From Paragordius varius (lineage: Eukaryota > Nematomorpha): a stretch of DNA of 64,000 nucleotides. The notes below the pieces were generated by a model. The model had not been told where the DNA came from, did not search any database, and was given only the letters and a program-made list of their open reading frames with translations. Positions 39,401 to 48,479 of the stretch are shown here, in pieces. Both the position numbers and the translations under genes were made by a program. The stretch lies in contig OZ176058.1 in the NCBI GenBank assembly GCA_964247055.1, positions 1,302,001 through 1,366,000 of the forward strand, given 5' to 3'. Numbering within the stretch: position 1 is the first letter of the stretch; every line of letters begins with the position of its first letter.

Positions 39401-42400
39401 AAGAACATTTAGATAAAAAATCATAAATCCATAAAATAAAAATATGCGAAATCATTTAAAAATCATTTAAAAAATTATAATAATTAAAAAATATGCAAAA
39501 TCATTTAAAAATATTTTGATAAATTAAAAAAAACCCAAAATTACATATTTTAAAAAAAATATAAATAAAATTTTAATAATTAAATTTGTTTTTTTTGCAT
39601 TAATATAAAAATAAATTAACCCCTAAAGTTTGAGCTAATTTACGGACCAAAGGGATGGCTTTGATAGAATTATCAGCTTTTTTGCCTTCATTCACCCAAT
39701 CACCTGATTGAGAATTATTCAATTTTAATTCTTGCTCCCTTTTTGGGGTTTTATTATTATTAATATCATCGGTTAGATTCGATTTTTCTAAATATATATA
39801 ATATAAAAATTATAAGATATTAACTATTATGGACAATCCGAATTATAAAAATATATTTTTTTAAAAATAACCCAAACTAAAACTATTATGTATATATATA
39901 TTAAGCAAATTTTCTTTTCAACAAAAATATCTTTGATTTTACCTGTATAAAGCGAAATACAATTGAATGTATACTTATTTATTATAAAAAAAAATTTTTT
40001 TGACAACAATCGTGATAATCGGATCTAATTTTAAAATAGGAAACTTAACTGCAGCAAATTTACAATCAACTTTTTTGTTATCATAAAAGATTTAATTAAA
40101 AGTTATCGAAAAAAAAAATTGTTTTAAAACCCAAATTAAATTTGTTTTATTACTGCAATTATAAATCAGCAAAAGTTAAATGTATTATTGGGTGTATTTT
40201 CAATTACCGCTAGTAATCTTTGTCAAACGTAAATATAAAATTAAAATATAAACTACATAAAAATTAAAGTATAAAGCAAAAATATTTAATGAGATAAACT
40301 AAAAAAACATGTGTTTTAGCTATGAAAGACTGAAAATTAAAAATTTATACATTTTTTTGTTTATTAAAAATTTTAGACAAATCACCTGATGTCGTTTCCA
40401 CCGGCAACGCAGTGTCAGCTGTTTTCGCGTCAGCTGATTTGATACCATCATCGTCTGCTATCACTTCAATGTCAATCAGTGGTTGGCCAACTAGGATGGT
40501 GTCTTCTGATTGGCCATACAAGCGAGTCACGTGCCCATCATATCGGCTGCTTATGGTCACGCTCGCTTTATCACTTTGAACTTCACACACGGGGTCAAAT
40601 TGTTTTATGACGTCACCAGGTTTTATAAACCTGTTTTTTTACGAAAAATTTATTTGAAATAAATTTTGTGTTAAAAGTTTATAATATATCGCTCAAGAAT
40701 TTGAAAGCTAGCATATGCTGGTGAAATAACGACCTGATGATGAATAATCTATAATTTATAAATTATCGAAAAAACTGTTATGGAAAACAGCATTATGTGC
40801 TCATTAAAAATAATCATCAGGAAAAATTCTTAAAACCATCAAGAATTCAATTAAAATTTATTCTTAATCTATATAAACATAACCGTCTGGTAAAAGCTTT
40901 AAATACCTAAAAACTTTTTATGTAACGAAAAATCATTAAATGTTTAATATTTGTTTGTTTATTAGCTTTTTGTATTAGTTTATAACTTTGAACTTCACAC
41001 TCGGGGGGGTCAAATTGTTTTATGACGTCACCGGGTTTTATAAACCTGTTTTTTCACACGTAATTTATTAAAATTTATTTCAATTATAAAATTTAAATTG
41101 ATAAAAAAATTTATATGTTAAATAAATGCTTAATATAAATCGTCTATAGAGTTATTCAATAAATCCTCGATCAATATGTTTGTTTTTATCAAATTTCATT
41201 CAAGTTAAAATATGGTTTTTTAATTTTTATTTGTTTTTTCATCAAAAAAAATCACTTTGAACTTCACACACGGGGTCAAATTGTTTGATGACGTCACCGG
41301 GTTTTATAAACCTATTTTTTCAAACGCAAAAAAAAAATTTTTTTTTCAAAGTTTATTTCAATTATAAAATTTAAAATAATAAGAAAAATTTTATATGTTT
41401 AATAAATGCTTAATATAAATCGTCTAAAGTTAATTCAATAAATCCTTGATCGATATGTTGGTTTTTATCAAATTTCATACAAGTTAAAAAATGGTGTTTT
41501 AATTTTTATTTGTTTTTTCATCAAAAAAAATCACTTTGAACTTCACACACGGGGTCAAATTGTTTTATGACGTCACCGGGTTTTATAAACCTGTTTTTTT
41601 ACGAAAATTTGCATGTGAAATAAATTTTGTCTTTTTCTTTATTAAAGTTAATAATCTATATTTTTATTATATATATTTATATATATATATATATATATAC
41701 CATTTACAGTTCAAATTCACCATTGAACAATTCAAATTCACCTTCGAACAATTCAAATTCACCCTAAAAATAAATTATGTATTTTTGAACTATTATAACT
41801 CATACAGTTTATTATTTTTTCAGTATTATTTTAATTTGAAACAAAATTTTTATTTTTGAAAAAAATATATAATATAGGTGATTTTCAATCTCAAAAAACA
41901 TATATTTTATTTGAGGGTGAATTAAATTGTTCAAGAGTGAACTTGAATTGTTCAAGGGTGAATTTGAATTGTTTAAGGGTGAAATTGAATTGTAAATGGT
42001 ATATATTTATAAAAATGGAAAGTGGTCGCAGCTTTGTGATCTGTTTGTTTCCGGAAAACCGGTAGATCCATTCAAATTCAAATTATTTAAATATGTCGAA
42101 AAAAAATCGAATCAATAATGAATGATCCGACAATAGCTTCGCGTCCTTTTTTTGAATTAGGTCCACAGTTTGGGCCCACCCAAAAAACGCGTTTTTTTAA
42201 AAAAAAGTCTACAAAAATCGTGTCTTTGAGACAATTTTCCTGAAAACGTGTTGGATCATTTTCGATTTCAAATTTGATTTTTTTACTTCTTTTCAATTGT
42301 GCCGAATAATTTACAAATAAATTATTGAAAACCCATTATGGAGAGCAGCATATGTGCTTATTTAAAACAACCATCAGGAAAATTCAATAAACCATCAGGA

Positions 42401-45343
42401 ATTCAATTAACATTGAATCTTAATCAATAAAAATAAATAACCGTCTGATAAAAGCTTTTAATACCTAAAAACTTTTCATGCAAAAAAAATTCATTAAATG
42501 TTTAATATTTTTGTTAATATTGTCAACGAGAACGAATATTTTATGTTAAAATAATAATTTGTATTCTCGTAAAATATATTAAATTCAAAATATTTTTTAA
42601 ATTTTGTTTTAATTAATCTTATTATTATTTTCCTTTGTATCAGTTAATCCATTGAAAACGATACTCTCATGTATAGAAAATTTTGGATATAGTTTAAATT
42701 TAATAAATTTTAAGAGAATACAAATTATATAAAGTTTAATCTTTTTTTTTAGCTTTTTTATATTAAATTTCTTCAATTGTTTTATGACGTCACCGAGTTT
42801 TATAAACCTGTTGGTTTATGAAAAAAAAAATTATTTACTATCAGCAAAAGACACCTTTAATGAACCCTTAAAAATCGATGAAAAAATAATTATACAGAAA
42901 ATAATTTTATGATAAAACAGTCTTTAAACTCAATTAAATGCCTAAATTTTTGTTGTTTTTAAAAGATTCACAATTTTCGAAATCTATATTGAGTAATTCA
43001 TAAAAATGGAAAATTGTTTTATCCCGTCACACCAGAGTTTATAAACTGTGTTTTTTTTTTCATTTTAAAAAAAATTAATAAAATCGACATGAAAAAGCAT
43101 AACCGACCGCCTGTAAAATCATTGTTTGTTTAATAAACCGTAAAAGTAATTATTGTTTTAACATTTTTATAATGAAATTTTTAAATTTTTTAAAAAAAAT
43201 AATACTAACCTCTATAAAATGAGATTTTAAGATTTTTAAAAAGCAATTATTGTTTAACCATTTCTTTATGGAGATTTTTAGATTTTAAAATAAAACTAAA
43301 ACTAACCATTTCTTTATGGAGATTTTAAGATTTTTTTAAAAAAAGTACCATTTCTTTAATGAGATTTTTAAGTTTTTTTAAAAAGTAATTATTGTTTAAC
43401 CACATCTTTAATGAGATTTTAAGATTTTTTTAATAAAAAAATAAAATTAACCTTTATACACGGAGTCAAATAGTATGGCATCCATATAATTTTATAAAAA
43501 GAATTAAAAAATAAATAGATGGCATTTTTATTTTTATGTATATATAATAGATAAATATTTATAAAAATTAATACTGATTTTATTTTAATATTGTAATTAC
43601 TTTAATAAATTACATTTAAAAGTTGTTTCACAAGTATATTAATAAATACACATACATATATATATTTTTATGTACATACATGTCCTTTTTCGTTACACAT
43701 ATATGAGAGATATACAGTAATTCATAGGAATTAATACTGTAAATTCTATTTAAAATCAAAAATTTTTTTAAATAAAAGCCTTTAATTTAAAATAAATAGA
43801 TTTCAAACTGTGTTTCACGTTTAAATGAAAAAACAATTGTAGAAAACTATCACAAAATTTTTGCAGTTTAATATTTTTAGCTTTTTTTGCAAAATGCGCT
43901 TTTTTAAAATAATGATGACGTCGTTTATAAACCCTTATAAAAAACTAACTTTTTTTTCAAAAAAAATTTGTAATTTATTCAATCTATGTGATTAGAGTTA
44001 GTGAATTAATACAATGTATATATAGTAAAAATTCGAATTATACGGACAAAACGTAAATATATAAAGACAAAATTTTTTACTTTTTTTTAGAATAATAATA
44101 TCCTTTATTTTATCAAAAATTTATTTATTTTTTTTCGTTAAATGGGTGGGTATAAATATTTGGTAAAGAATGGAAAAAACAAGAGCTCTATATGGTAATT
44201 CTTAAACTTTTTGATGAATATGATATTGTTAATACCATAGAGCTCTTGTTTTAACCATTCTTTACCAAATATTTATACCCACCCATTTAACGAAAAAAAA
44301 ATAAATTTTTGATAAAGTAAAGGATACATAACTGAAAACTTATGGTATTCTTAAACTTTTTTGATAAATATGATAGATATTGTTAATACCATAAAGCTCT
44401 TGTTTTAACCATTCTTTACCAAAAATTTATACCCACCCATTTAACGAAAAAAAAATAAATTTTTGATAAAATAAAGGATACATGACTGTATAAAAAAAAT
44501 TTTTTTTCTAAAAATTACCCAACAAAATATTACTTTAGGGTTGTTTTGGAAAAAAACCAATTTGGATATACTTTAATATACAATAAAAGTATTTATAATA
44601 CAGTTCTTTTGAGATTCAATAAATTATTGCCAGAATACATATAAAGCAATGAGAAATATAATTAAGGTTTATAATTGTTTTGTCATCGTTTTAGATTGCT
44701 AATAGCCAACATTAATGCTCTTTATATTGTATAATTAAACACTAGTAATGCTTTTTTTGCTTTTTAGTTTGCTTGAATTTTAACAAAAAATTCACAATTA
44801 TTTTTATTAATAAAATAAGTAATAAATGAAATTATACGTAAAAACAAAAATATTTTTACAAAAATAACTTTGTATTCACTAAATTTTTATTTTTTTAAAG
44901 AACTAATAATAATACTTATCGTTTTGGGTTGAAAAAAAATAGTGAGGATGGGAAATATATATTGATATTTCAATTTTAGAATTTTTAAATTTCATATATA
45001 GTTTAAATAAAAAAATCATAATATGAAATAGAAATGTTATTCTTTATTAAAAATAATTTTTATCTTTTAATTTTAAGTTTTTGTCATTATATGTTATCAA
45101 TTTTTTTCCTGTCTTTCAAAAATTTTAACATTTCTAAAAATGTTTTAAATTAACTAATTAATTTTATACAAAGTACTAAATTTAACACACTAAAATAAAC
45201 TTATAAACTTTCAAAATTTCAATAAAATAAAAAATAAAAGCTCAAAAAATTAAAAAAAAAAATTTACCATTCTTTTATGACAACTTCACGTATGCCTTCA
45301 CCAATGTCTGAAAGTTTAAAGGGAATGATTTTATTGAGTAATA
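18118..45343 (-). CDS. DBT: DBT gene span: BCKDH complex E2, dihydrolipoyl transacylase
   Basis: Ten exons on the minus strand at 45268-45343, 40386-40630, 39621-39787, 39055-39148, 38417-38491, 30996-31297, 26856-26933, 24755-24958, 21240-21311 and 18118-18279 join in frame with every phase agreeing. The product is a mitochondrial matrix E2 that passes branched-chain acyl groups from its lipoyl arm to CoA. Order: lipoyl domain ([11 protein letters not shown], lipoyl Lys in VQSDKASV), subunit-binding domain ([14 protein letters not shown].. [12 protein letters not shown]), catalytic domain ([34 protein letters not shown]). Length is about 490 residues, close to human DBT (482). The mitochondrial presequence and start exon were not found. 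Match to DBT rather than other E2s rests on [12 protein letters not shown] and IGEGIREV. Copy A exons (4166-9829) could be alternative 3' ends. Confidence 0.9.
18280..20845. repeat. Tandem array carrying the last-exon acceptor edge (copy B intron)
   Basis: Same unit as 4328-5560: 'aatagctgattttgattatc' + 'atttttttcaatggtct' + (AT)n + 'aaaagcattattaataaaa' + 'gaattcggcaacat' + (AT)n + 'tttgaaaataag' + 'gaaaaactagtaaaatggca'. About ten or more units, more than in copy A, with long (AT)n runs at 19406-19448 and 19499-19556. The open frame at 19336-19680 is this repeat read as Ile-Tyr. Confidence 0.72.
20847..21114. mobile_element. MITE-B copy
   Basis: Starts tatcatttacaattcaaatt with two iterons and ends gggtgaatttgaactgtaaatggtgtata. 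The middle has 'ctgctaatataactcatcat' as in other copies. It is absent at the corresponding place in the copy A intron, so it inserted after the duplication or was lost there. Confidence 0.75.
21240..21311 (-). CDS. DBT: DBT copy B, penultimate exon
   Basis: 24 codons [20 protein letters not shown] + GKIL, phase 0 on both sides, acceptor ccctttag, donor gtaatt. The protein is identical to the copy A exon at 7614-7685. Its donor-edge array is only about 100 bp here against 2 kb in copy A. Confidence 0.87.
21312..24110. repeat. Expanded MITE-A-type tandem array (copy B intron)
   Basis: About fifteen head-to-tail units, 140-270 bp each, start with 'ttatacggacaaaacgtaaa' or close variants (for example near 21365, 21560, 21890, 22200, 22380, 22540, 22690, 22895, 23160, 23330, 23475, 23700 and 23970). 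The copy A counterpart holds about seven, so the array has grown or shrunk since duplication. Confidence 0.75.
24135..24447. mobile_element. MITE-B copy with stuttered start
   Basis: The start phrase 'tataccatttac..ttcaaat' occurs three times in a row (24135, 24155, 24176) before the iterons; the end reads 'gaattgttcaagggtatata' then aatggtat. 24448-24754 is A/T-only DNA with one (AT)n run and no gene. Confidence 0.7.
24755..24958 (-). CDS. DBT: DBT copy B, catalytic-domain exon
   Basis: 68 codons: [20 protein letters not shown] at the start, [20 protein letters not shown] in the middle, [15 protein letters not shown] at the end. Acceptor ttttag, donor gtataa, phase 0. Met replaces the family-typical Thr of DLTGG that copy A keeps, and Pro replaces Ser before EHNIG. 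A functional difference between the two ends is possible but not shown. Confidence 0.88.
24959..26165. repeat. Tandem array with an acceptor-edge copy (copy B intron)
   Basis: Units match 9830-10760 ('ggtttttgtattatgcagt', 'gagtattgaaaaa', 'tttatgca', 'aaaatatatcatta', (AT)n). At 25644-25660 'tattatgttcaggct' repeats the acceptor and first 13 bases of the exon at 24755-24958, followed by the same 'aaaaataaaataaaatt' flank. Confidence 0.72.
26166..26855. repeat. AT-rich array with donor-edge copies of the FPILN exon
   Basis: 'attaaataccatacattcaat' at about 26606 and a weaker 'aatttaaattccaaatattaaa' near 26741 repeat the sequence at the donor of the exon at 26856-26933 (plus: taataccatatattcaat). 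Other repeated phrases are 'aaaaaccacattttttataaaatta' and (AT)n. A similar stretch ends copy A at about 10,750-11,200. Confidence 0.6.
26856..26933 (-). CDS. DBT: DBT exon, FPILN segment
   Basis: 26 codons: [20 protein letters not shown] then ESIEYM, phase 0 at both ends, acceptor aaacatag, donor gtattt. Matches the E2 core stretch which in human reads SLGLLQFPILNASVDE. Single copy; only its donor edge is repeated. Confidence 0.85.
26934..28385. repeat. Tandem array, 'aagaaatttggtttttttaaa' type
   Basis: Units of about 90-120 bp repeat 'aaataaatcaagaaatttgg', 'tttttttaaagtaaaaaataaac', 'atttttttagtatattgattt' and 'aagtataatgtatgaattttt'. At least twelve are visible. I could not tie the unit to an exon edge. 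Ends in an (AT)n run at 28384-28415. No gene. Confidence 0.65.
28421..28763. mobile_element. MITE-B copy
   Basis: Ends tataccatttatagtacaaa and gggtgaatttgaactgtaaa..tatat. The left arm has four or five iterons in a row (28440-28530), more than most copies. Confidence 0.78.
28790..29545. repeat. Tandem array, about 140-150 bp units
   Basis: Five units share 'aattttttctaaatttttgaaaaaaa', 'gaattttatataaaattttctcgatta', 'aaaaaaatattttattatttta' and 'aaatcgaaaattttatcgctta', near 28800, 28965, 29100, 29230 and 29380. Short open frames here are repeat read-through. Confidence 0.65.
29546..30995. repeat. Array of about 300-bp units with MPFFIK exon-end copies
   Basis: Units start near 29555, 29855, 30155, 30475 and 30715, each reading 'acctttataaaaaatggca' + 'ttaaagtcattttttgatag' + 'tattattattgccattttga', then decayed sequence like 'gggttaaattctttaaaatt' and 'ttttctaaacaaatatttac'. 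On the minus strand this is the last two thirds of the exon at 30996-31297 with its donor. Short exon-like segments are therefore repeated five times downstream of the true exon. Confidence 0.78.
30996..31297 (-). CDS. DBT: DBT exon, start of the catalytic domain, with an extra segment
   Basis: 302 nt. The previous exon's final G completes Gly, then [20 protein letters not shown], a Glu/Asn/Lys-rich stretch and [10 protein letters not shown], phase 0 at the donor gtaaaa. Human DBT goes from the matching RKAMVKTM to MPFFLK with about 40 fewer residues, so this protein has a low-complexity insertion of roughly 40 residues between LMQFK and MTLMPFF. That segment belongs to the same repeat unit that is amplified in the next intron, so it may have entered the exon by slippage. 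Both exon edges are amplified, the 5' edge in 31.3-37.7 kb and the 3' half in 29.5-31.0 kb. Confidence 0.83.
31298..37760. repeat. Array of about 28 acceptor-edge copies of the ARKAMIKSM exon
   Basis: Units of about 170-330 bp each contain 'ctttttgtcattgatttta' + 'tcatggcttttcgggcgcct' + 'aaaaa', i.e. on the minus strand tttttagGCGCC.GAAAAGCC.. encoding [13 protein letters not shown]. Copies lie near 31520, 31688, 31914, 32167, 32347, 32524, 32718, 33048, repeat through two further higher-order units, then near 35977, 36160, 36497, 36667, 36838, 36999, 37180 and 37380. A decayed one is near 37761. The spacers are A/T-only and no other gene is present. Confidence 0.9.
31921..35979. repeat. Three nearly identical 1.35-kb higher-order repeat units
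   Basis: Units 31921-33271 (1351 bp), 33272-34625 (1354 bp) and 34626-35979 (1354 bp). The only difference I saw by eye between unit 1 and unit 2 is a 3-bp gap near 32050 against 33400. Each contains six clear acceptor-edge copies plus the remnant 'ctttttgtgcccaaaaattt'. The identity is far above that among the basic units, so it is a recent event or an assembly duplication. Confidence 0.88.
37930..38207. mobile_element. MITE-B copy, left end decayed
   Basis: 'tttaatttcaccctaaaaat' and 'tgttttcgggcagctaatat' on the left, 'attgttcaagggtgaatttg' + 'aactgtaaatggtata' on the right. The remaining 38208-38416 is A/T-rich intron. Confidence 0.7.
38417..38491 (-). CDS. DBT: DBT linker exon
   Basis: 75 nt: two bases complete an Asp, then [20 protein letters not shown] + EKLTG (last G shared with the next exon). 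Acceptor tttttag, donor gtaata. It covers the flexible linker between the subunit-binding and catalytic domains. The EKLTGARKAM junction matches the place of EPIKGFQKAM in human DBT. Confidence 0.8.
38492..39054. other. A/T-rich intron, nothing recognised
   Basis: Two (AT)n runs (38606-38622, 38696-38717) and A-rich sequence. I see no gene, element end or exon-edge copy here. Confidence 0.5.
39055..39148 (-). CDS. DBT: DBT exon, second half of the subunit-binding domain
   Basis: 94 nt: [20 protein letters not shown] then [11 protein letters not shown], one base left over. The [12 protein letters not shown] part matches the GKDGRILKEDIL end of the peripheral subunit-binding domain that holds the E1 and E3 partners. 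Acceptor atcaag, donor gtattt, phases agree with both neighbours. Confidence 0.85.
39621..39787 (-). CDS. DBT: DBT exon, linker and first half of the subunit-binding domain
   Basis: 167 nt: two bases complete a Glu, then [20 protein letters not shown].., ending [15 protein letters not shown]. The [12 protein letters not shown] stretch matches the TPAVRRLAMENNI helix of the domain. Acceptor atttag, donor gttaat, phase 0 into the next exon. Confidence 0.84.
40386..40630 (-). CDS. DBT: DBT lipoyl-domain exon
   Basis: 245 nt. The first base completes the Trp of KEW, then [40 protein letters not shown] and [15 protein letters not shown]. The Lys of SDKAS is the lipoylation site. The donor is the GT inside acatcaggtgat (40384-40385); reading on without splicing would meet a stop at 40345-40347. 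The phase-1 donor agrees with the exon at 39621-39787, which supports splicing. Acceptor aaacag. Four to seven acceptor-edge copies lie upstream in the intron. Confidence 0.9.
41697..42004. mobile_element. MITE-B copy inside the lipoyl-edge array
   Basis: Starts tataccatttacagttcaaa, ends aattgtaaatggtatat, with three or four iterons in each arm. The two short open frames overlapping it (41536-41859, 41856-42065) are element sequence. Confidence 0.82.
42005..42305. other. Less AT-rich island of unknown origin
   Basis: A 300-bp block with 'agtggtcgcagctttgtgat', 'tccggaaaaccggtagatcc', 'gcttcgcgtcc' and 'gtttgggcccacccaaaa'. There is a 69-codon open frame on the minus strand (42087-42296), but it has no recognisable motif and the block looks like a transposon remnant. 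No repeat partner in this window. Confidence 0.4.
43160..43450. repeat. Short tandem array, about 60-bp units
   Basis: Four or five units of 'taaccatttctttatggaga' + 'ttttaagatttttttaaaaa' + 'gtaattattgttt', near 43205, 43255, 43305, 43350 and 43400. Part of the same DBT intron. Confidence 0.7.
44023..44488. mobile_element. Chimeric MITE: left end of A joined to MITE-D
   Basis: 44023-44088 is the left part of MITE-A ('attatacggacaaaacgtaa'). From 44089 it is MITE-D: 'tcctttattttatcaaaaat', 'cgttaaatgggtgggtataa', 'aaacaagagctctat' and the inverted arms, ending catgactg-TA at 44488. The right arm of D is present twice (44215-44335 and 44345-44488). Non-coding. Confidence 0.75.
44489..45267. 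other. DBT intron, nothing recognised
   Basis: Ordinary AT-rich sequence of somewhat higher complexity than the arrays. I see no open frame of note, element end or exon-edge copy. Confidence 0.5.
45268..45343 (-). CDS. DBT: DBT exon, start of the lipoyl domain (first exon found)
   Basis: 76 nt: two bases, then [20 protein letters not shown] + VIKE and TG of the Trp completed by the next exon. [15 protein letters not shown] matches [15 protein letters not shown] of human DBT, right at the start of the mature protein. Acceptor atttag, donor gtaaat. The exon(s) with the mitochondrial presequence and start codon must lie further up the minus strand and were not identified. Confidence 0.88.
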
Positions 45344-45348
45344 CTAAA

Positions 45349-45385
<37 letters not shown>

Positions 45386-45407
45386 AATAAAAATAATGAA
45401 AAAATTA

Positions 45408-45709
45408 ATATTATACTATGGAAATTACGTAAAAATATAAAGACAAATATTTTTTTAATAAAAGACAACCAACCATACTTTTTAAATGTTGACTTTTTAA
45501 TATAACTTATTGTTTAGAATGTGTGAAATCGAGATATATATATATATATATATATATATCAATAACACAATCTATTCTCTAATTTACAATTGTAACTAAA
45601 TGGCTTATATAGAAAAGTTTAAGGTTTGAAAAAATATGGGGTTGTCTTTTAGATAAAAATATAGCCTTTATTTTTTTACGTTTTGTCCATATTATTTCAA
45701 TTTTTACTG
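45408..45709. mobile_element. MITE-A copy
   Basis: About 300 bp from 'attatactatggaaattacg' to 'tatttcaatttttactg' followed by TA, with a central (AT)n run at 45534-45559. The 70-codon open frame at 45579-45791 is element sequence. Confidence 0.7.
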
Positions 45710-46022
45710 TAATTAAAATAACAGTTTTAAATATACAATAAAAACTTTCAAATTTAAATACAAAACTCTCAAAAAATTTCCATAATTTCAATAAGCTTGA
45801 TTTATGAATATATATGTATAATATATATATATATATGTGTGTGTGAATTTATTATCAATTGAAATCCAGAATCCTTATTTAGCAACCCAAAACAATAAGT
45901 TATAAGAAATGTGATTAACAGATATAAATAAATACAGTAAAACTTTTGATATCTAAAGATAAAATATTGAAAAATTTATTTTTATAAAAAAAATAATGAC
46001 CGTAATATATTACAGTTATATA

Positions 46023-46250
46023 CAGTAAAAACTGAAATTATACGGACAAAACGTAAAATTATAAAAACAAATATTTAACCTTAATTTTATTTGAATATAA
46101 TGTTTCAAACTGCAAAGTATGGAATAGATATGTAAATATTGGTACCACACAATTAATTATATATTTTACAAATTTATAATATAATATAGGAAAAATTGAG
46201 GTTTAAAAAAGTATGGTTATCGTAAAAAAAAATATTTATCGTTTGGTTTC
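46023..46250. mobile_element. MITE-A copy, right end lost
   Basis: Starts TA-CAGTAAAAACTGAAATTATACGG and keeps 'aaaaaagtatggttatcgta', but the right terminal repeat is not found. 46251-47100 holds no gene that I can support. Confidence 0.65.
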
Positions 46251-47109
46251 TGTGTTGTGTTTGTATGATTTTTATCACTGTTATTGTGGGTGTATTACCA
46301 ATTTATATTTTTATTCCTTATTTGGCACCCCACAATGATAAGTTATGTTAAAAATAATTAAAATATGATTGTATTTTAATAGTAATGGTTGATTGTTTAA
46401 TTTTTACTTTTGAATAAATCTAATTTCTATCATTTTTAAAAATCTTCATATCAGGGTGCCCAACCCAAATGAATATTATGTATTTAACATTTAAAAATAT
46501 TTTATCAGTTTATAACTTTAAATAAAATTTAAAAAAACTCTAATCACAATATAAAAACGAATCATTTTACCCAATTTAGTTAGTTCGCTTGTTAAATTTC
46601 AAAAGTATTTATTTTTAAATTTCATGGAAAATTATAAAAATTCATTTATATATTTTAGATTTTTCATATTAAAGAGCTGCATGTTGGATACTCTAGATTT
46701 ATCCAGTCGAGGATTGTTTGATTTAAATACCATATCATAACAGTAATTCATATATTTTATTCTAGACTCAACTTTTTCAAAAAAACTAAAGAGTAAAATA
46801 AGTCACTAAAAAAAATTACGACAATGCTAATTTAGCCAAATAAAACGATACATTTTTAATAATAATAATAATGATATTTTTCAGGTTTTTAAACAAAAAA
46901 ATTAAAATGCCAAATTAATTCATATGTCAAAAAAAGATAAATTCCTTTGAGTTTTAAAATAAAATTATAACCTGATTTATGGAAATACTGACGTAAGATT
47001 GCGATATCCCTCACCAAATATCGTGTTAAAAGCATGTGGCAAATAGCGAAAATTTAAATTTACATATGGACCATATAGAGTTGAATAAAACGTATGATAC
47101 TAAACAATA

Positions 47110-47290
47110 TACCATTACTGCGAGAACGAGATTGTCCTTGAACACTTTAAATTGGTTCTTGAACATTTCTCGGGTCCTTGAACACTTCAAGTTGCTCCTT
47201 AGAAATTTTAAGTTAGTCCTTCAAAACTTCGTCCTTAAACATTTTAGGTTGGTCAACACTTTAAATTGGTCCTTAAAATTAAAAAATATG
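47110..47290. repeat. 21-bp iteron array of MITE-E type
   Basis: Seven or eight copies of a unit like 'ccttgaacacttcaagttgg' lie in a row, with variants 'gttcttgaacatttctcggg' and 'gtccttaaacattttaggttg'. The unit is that of the MITE-E ends at 49469-49985. The 104-codon open frame here (47036-47350, repeated Leu/Asn) is iteron sequence. Confidence 0.7.
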
Positions 47291-47760
47291 AAAGGAATCC
47301 AAACCATAGCAAAATTTTGCACTTTTATAATATTAAACCGAAATATATAAAAAATTTTATTCAAAAATACGTGATGTTACTTATTTTAAGCTAAAACCGA
47401 AGGGTAAAATAGTAAACCTGACATCTGGGCAATGGTAAAATTGAAAAATAATACAAAATAAACCGTTTTTTCTATTTCTATCAATGTATTATGTAATTTA
47501 AATAAAAAATTAGCTTTAATTTTACCCTTAAAAATAAATGAAGACGATGTTTTGCAACAAATTTGTAAAATAAAAATGGCGGCGAAGTAGTTGGACATGG
47601 AACTCTATTTTTTAAACAAATTTTATTTAGATATTATATTTATATAATTTTTATAAGGTTAGAAGCATAAATTTTAATGGGGACCGTTTCCTTTAAGAGT
47701 TTTTTAAAATTCGTAACTAAAATTCGAAGTGTTAAAAGAATTTGAGCACTAAAAGTTAGT
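47291..47760. mobile_element. Repeat F, copy 1 (plus orientation)
   Basis: Shares with 47830-48215, in order: 'gcaaaattttgcacttttat', 'aaccgaaatatataaaaa', 'cttattttaagctaa', 'ttctatttctatcaatgt', 'aattagctttaattttaccc' and 'aatgaagacgatgttttgca'. Probably a non-autonomous DNA transposon of about 0.5 kb, no transposase seen. Confidence 0.65.
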
Positions 47761-47763
47761 AAT

Positions 47764-48240
47764 AATTAGATACAACGCATTCATATTAGTCCTTCTATTC
47801 AAACTGAGGTAATTAAATACCCCAGGCCTGTTTAAAATTAAATTACTTGAAAACTATAGAAGGAATCGGAACCATGGCAAAATTTTGCACTTCTATAACA
47901 TTAACAAACCGAAATATATAAAAAGTTTTATTCAAAAATACTTTATCCTACTTATTTTAAGCTAAGAATGATTAGCCAACATGACATGTGTGCAATTATA
48001 AAATTCAAAGGTAATACAGAATAAACCGCCTGTTCTATTTCTATCAATGTTAGATGTAATTTAAATAAAAAATTAGCTGTAATTTTATCCTTAAGAATAA
48101 ATGAAGACAATATTTTGCAACAAGAAGTATAAATTTAAATTGGGACTGTTTACTGTAGTTTTTTAAAAATCCTAACTAAAATTTAGTTTGGGGTATTTAG
48201 ACACTCCAATTTGAATCGAAGTGTCAATGTGTAAAAATAT
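47764..48240. mobile_element. Repeat F, copy 2 (plus orientation)
   Basis: Ends look inverted: 'cattcatattagtccttcta' + 'ttcaaactgaggtaattaaat' on the left and 'ggtatttagacactccaatttg' + 'aatcgaagtgtcaatgtg' on the right. The interior matches copies 1, 3 and 4. Confidence 0.68.
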
Positions 48241-48479
48241 AAAAATTTTAACTAATACATGAGAACATTTCAAAATAGACTGGAATATATTCTACCGTAA
48301 AATGCAAACTAGGAAAAAAAAGACAAGGTATAAAGTGTTAAATTATTTTCAAATTAATAAATAAATAAAATTCCCTATCAAATTACTTCAACCTATATAT
48401 AAGGATCTAATTATTTGAATTATATCTACCGCTAAAAATAAAATACTTTAACGGTTGGACACTATCCAAACCAAAAAGA

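Larger units (their letters stand above)
40631..43950. repeat. Array with acceptor-edge copies of the lipoyl exon
   Basis: The phrase 'cactttgaacttcacacacg' + 'gggtcaaattgttttatgac' + 'gtcaccgggttttataaacc' + 'tgtttttt', coding [20 protein letters not shown] on the minus strand, recurs at 40985-41050, 41252-41312 and 41530-41600 (clear), 42775-42812 and 43014-43050 (shorter), and as traces near 43450 and 43915. Two adjoining 270-280-bp units (41041-41312, 41313-41600) are very alike. A second duplicated block is 40740-40975 against 42310-42515 ('cagcattatgtgctcatt', 'aaccgtctggtaaaagcttt'). Confidence 0.82.

Noticed and set aside
46670-46740. Minus-strand ATG frame MVFKSNNPRLDKSRVSNMQL as a DBT first exon
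   Set aside because: The possible donor leaves the wrong phase for the exon at 45268-45343 and the peptide does not look like a mitochondrial presequence.
47036-47350. 104-codon plus-strand frame with repeated Leu/Asn
   Set aside because: It reads through the MITE-E iteron array; the repeats in the protein are the 21-bp units.
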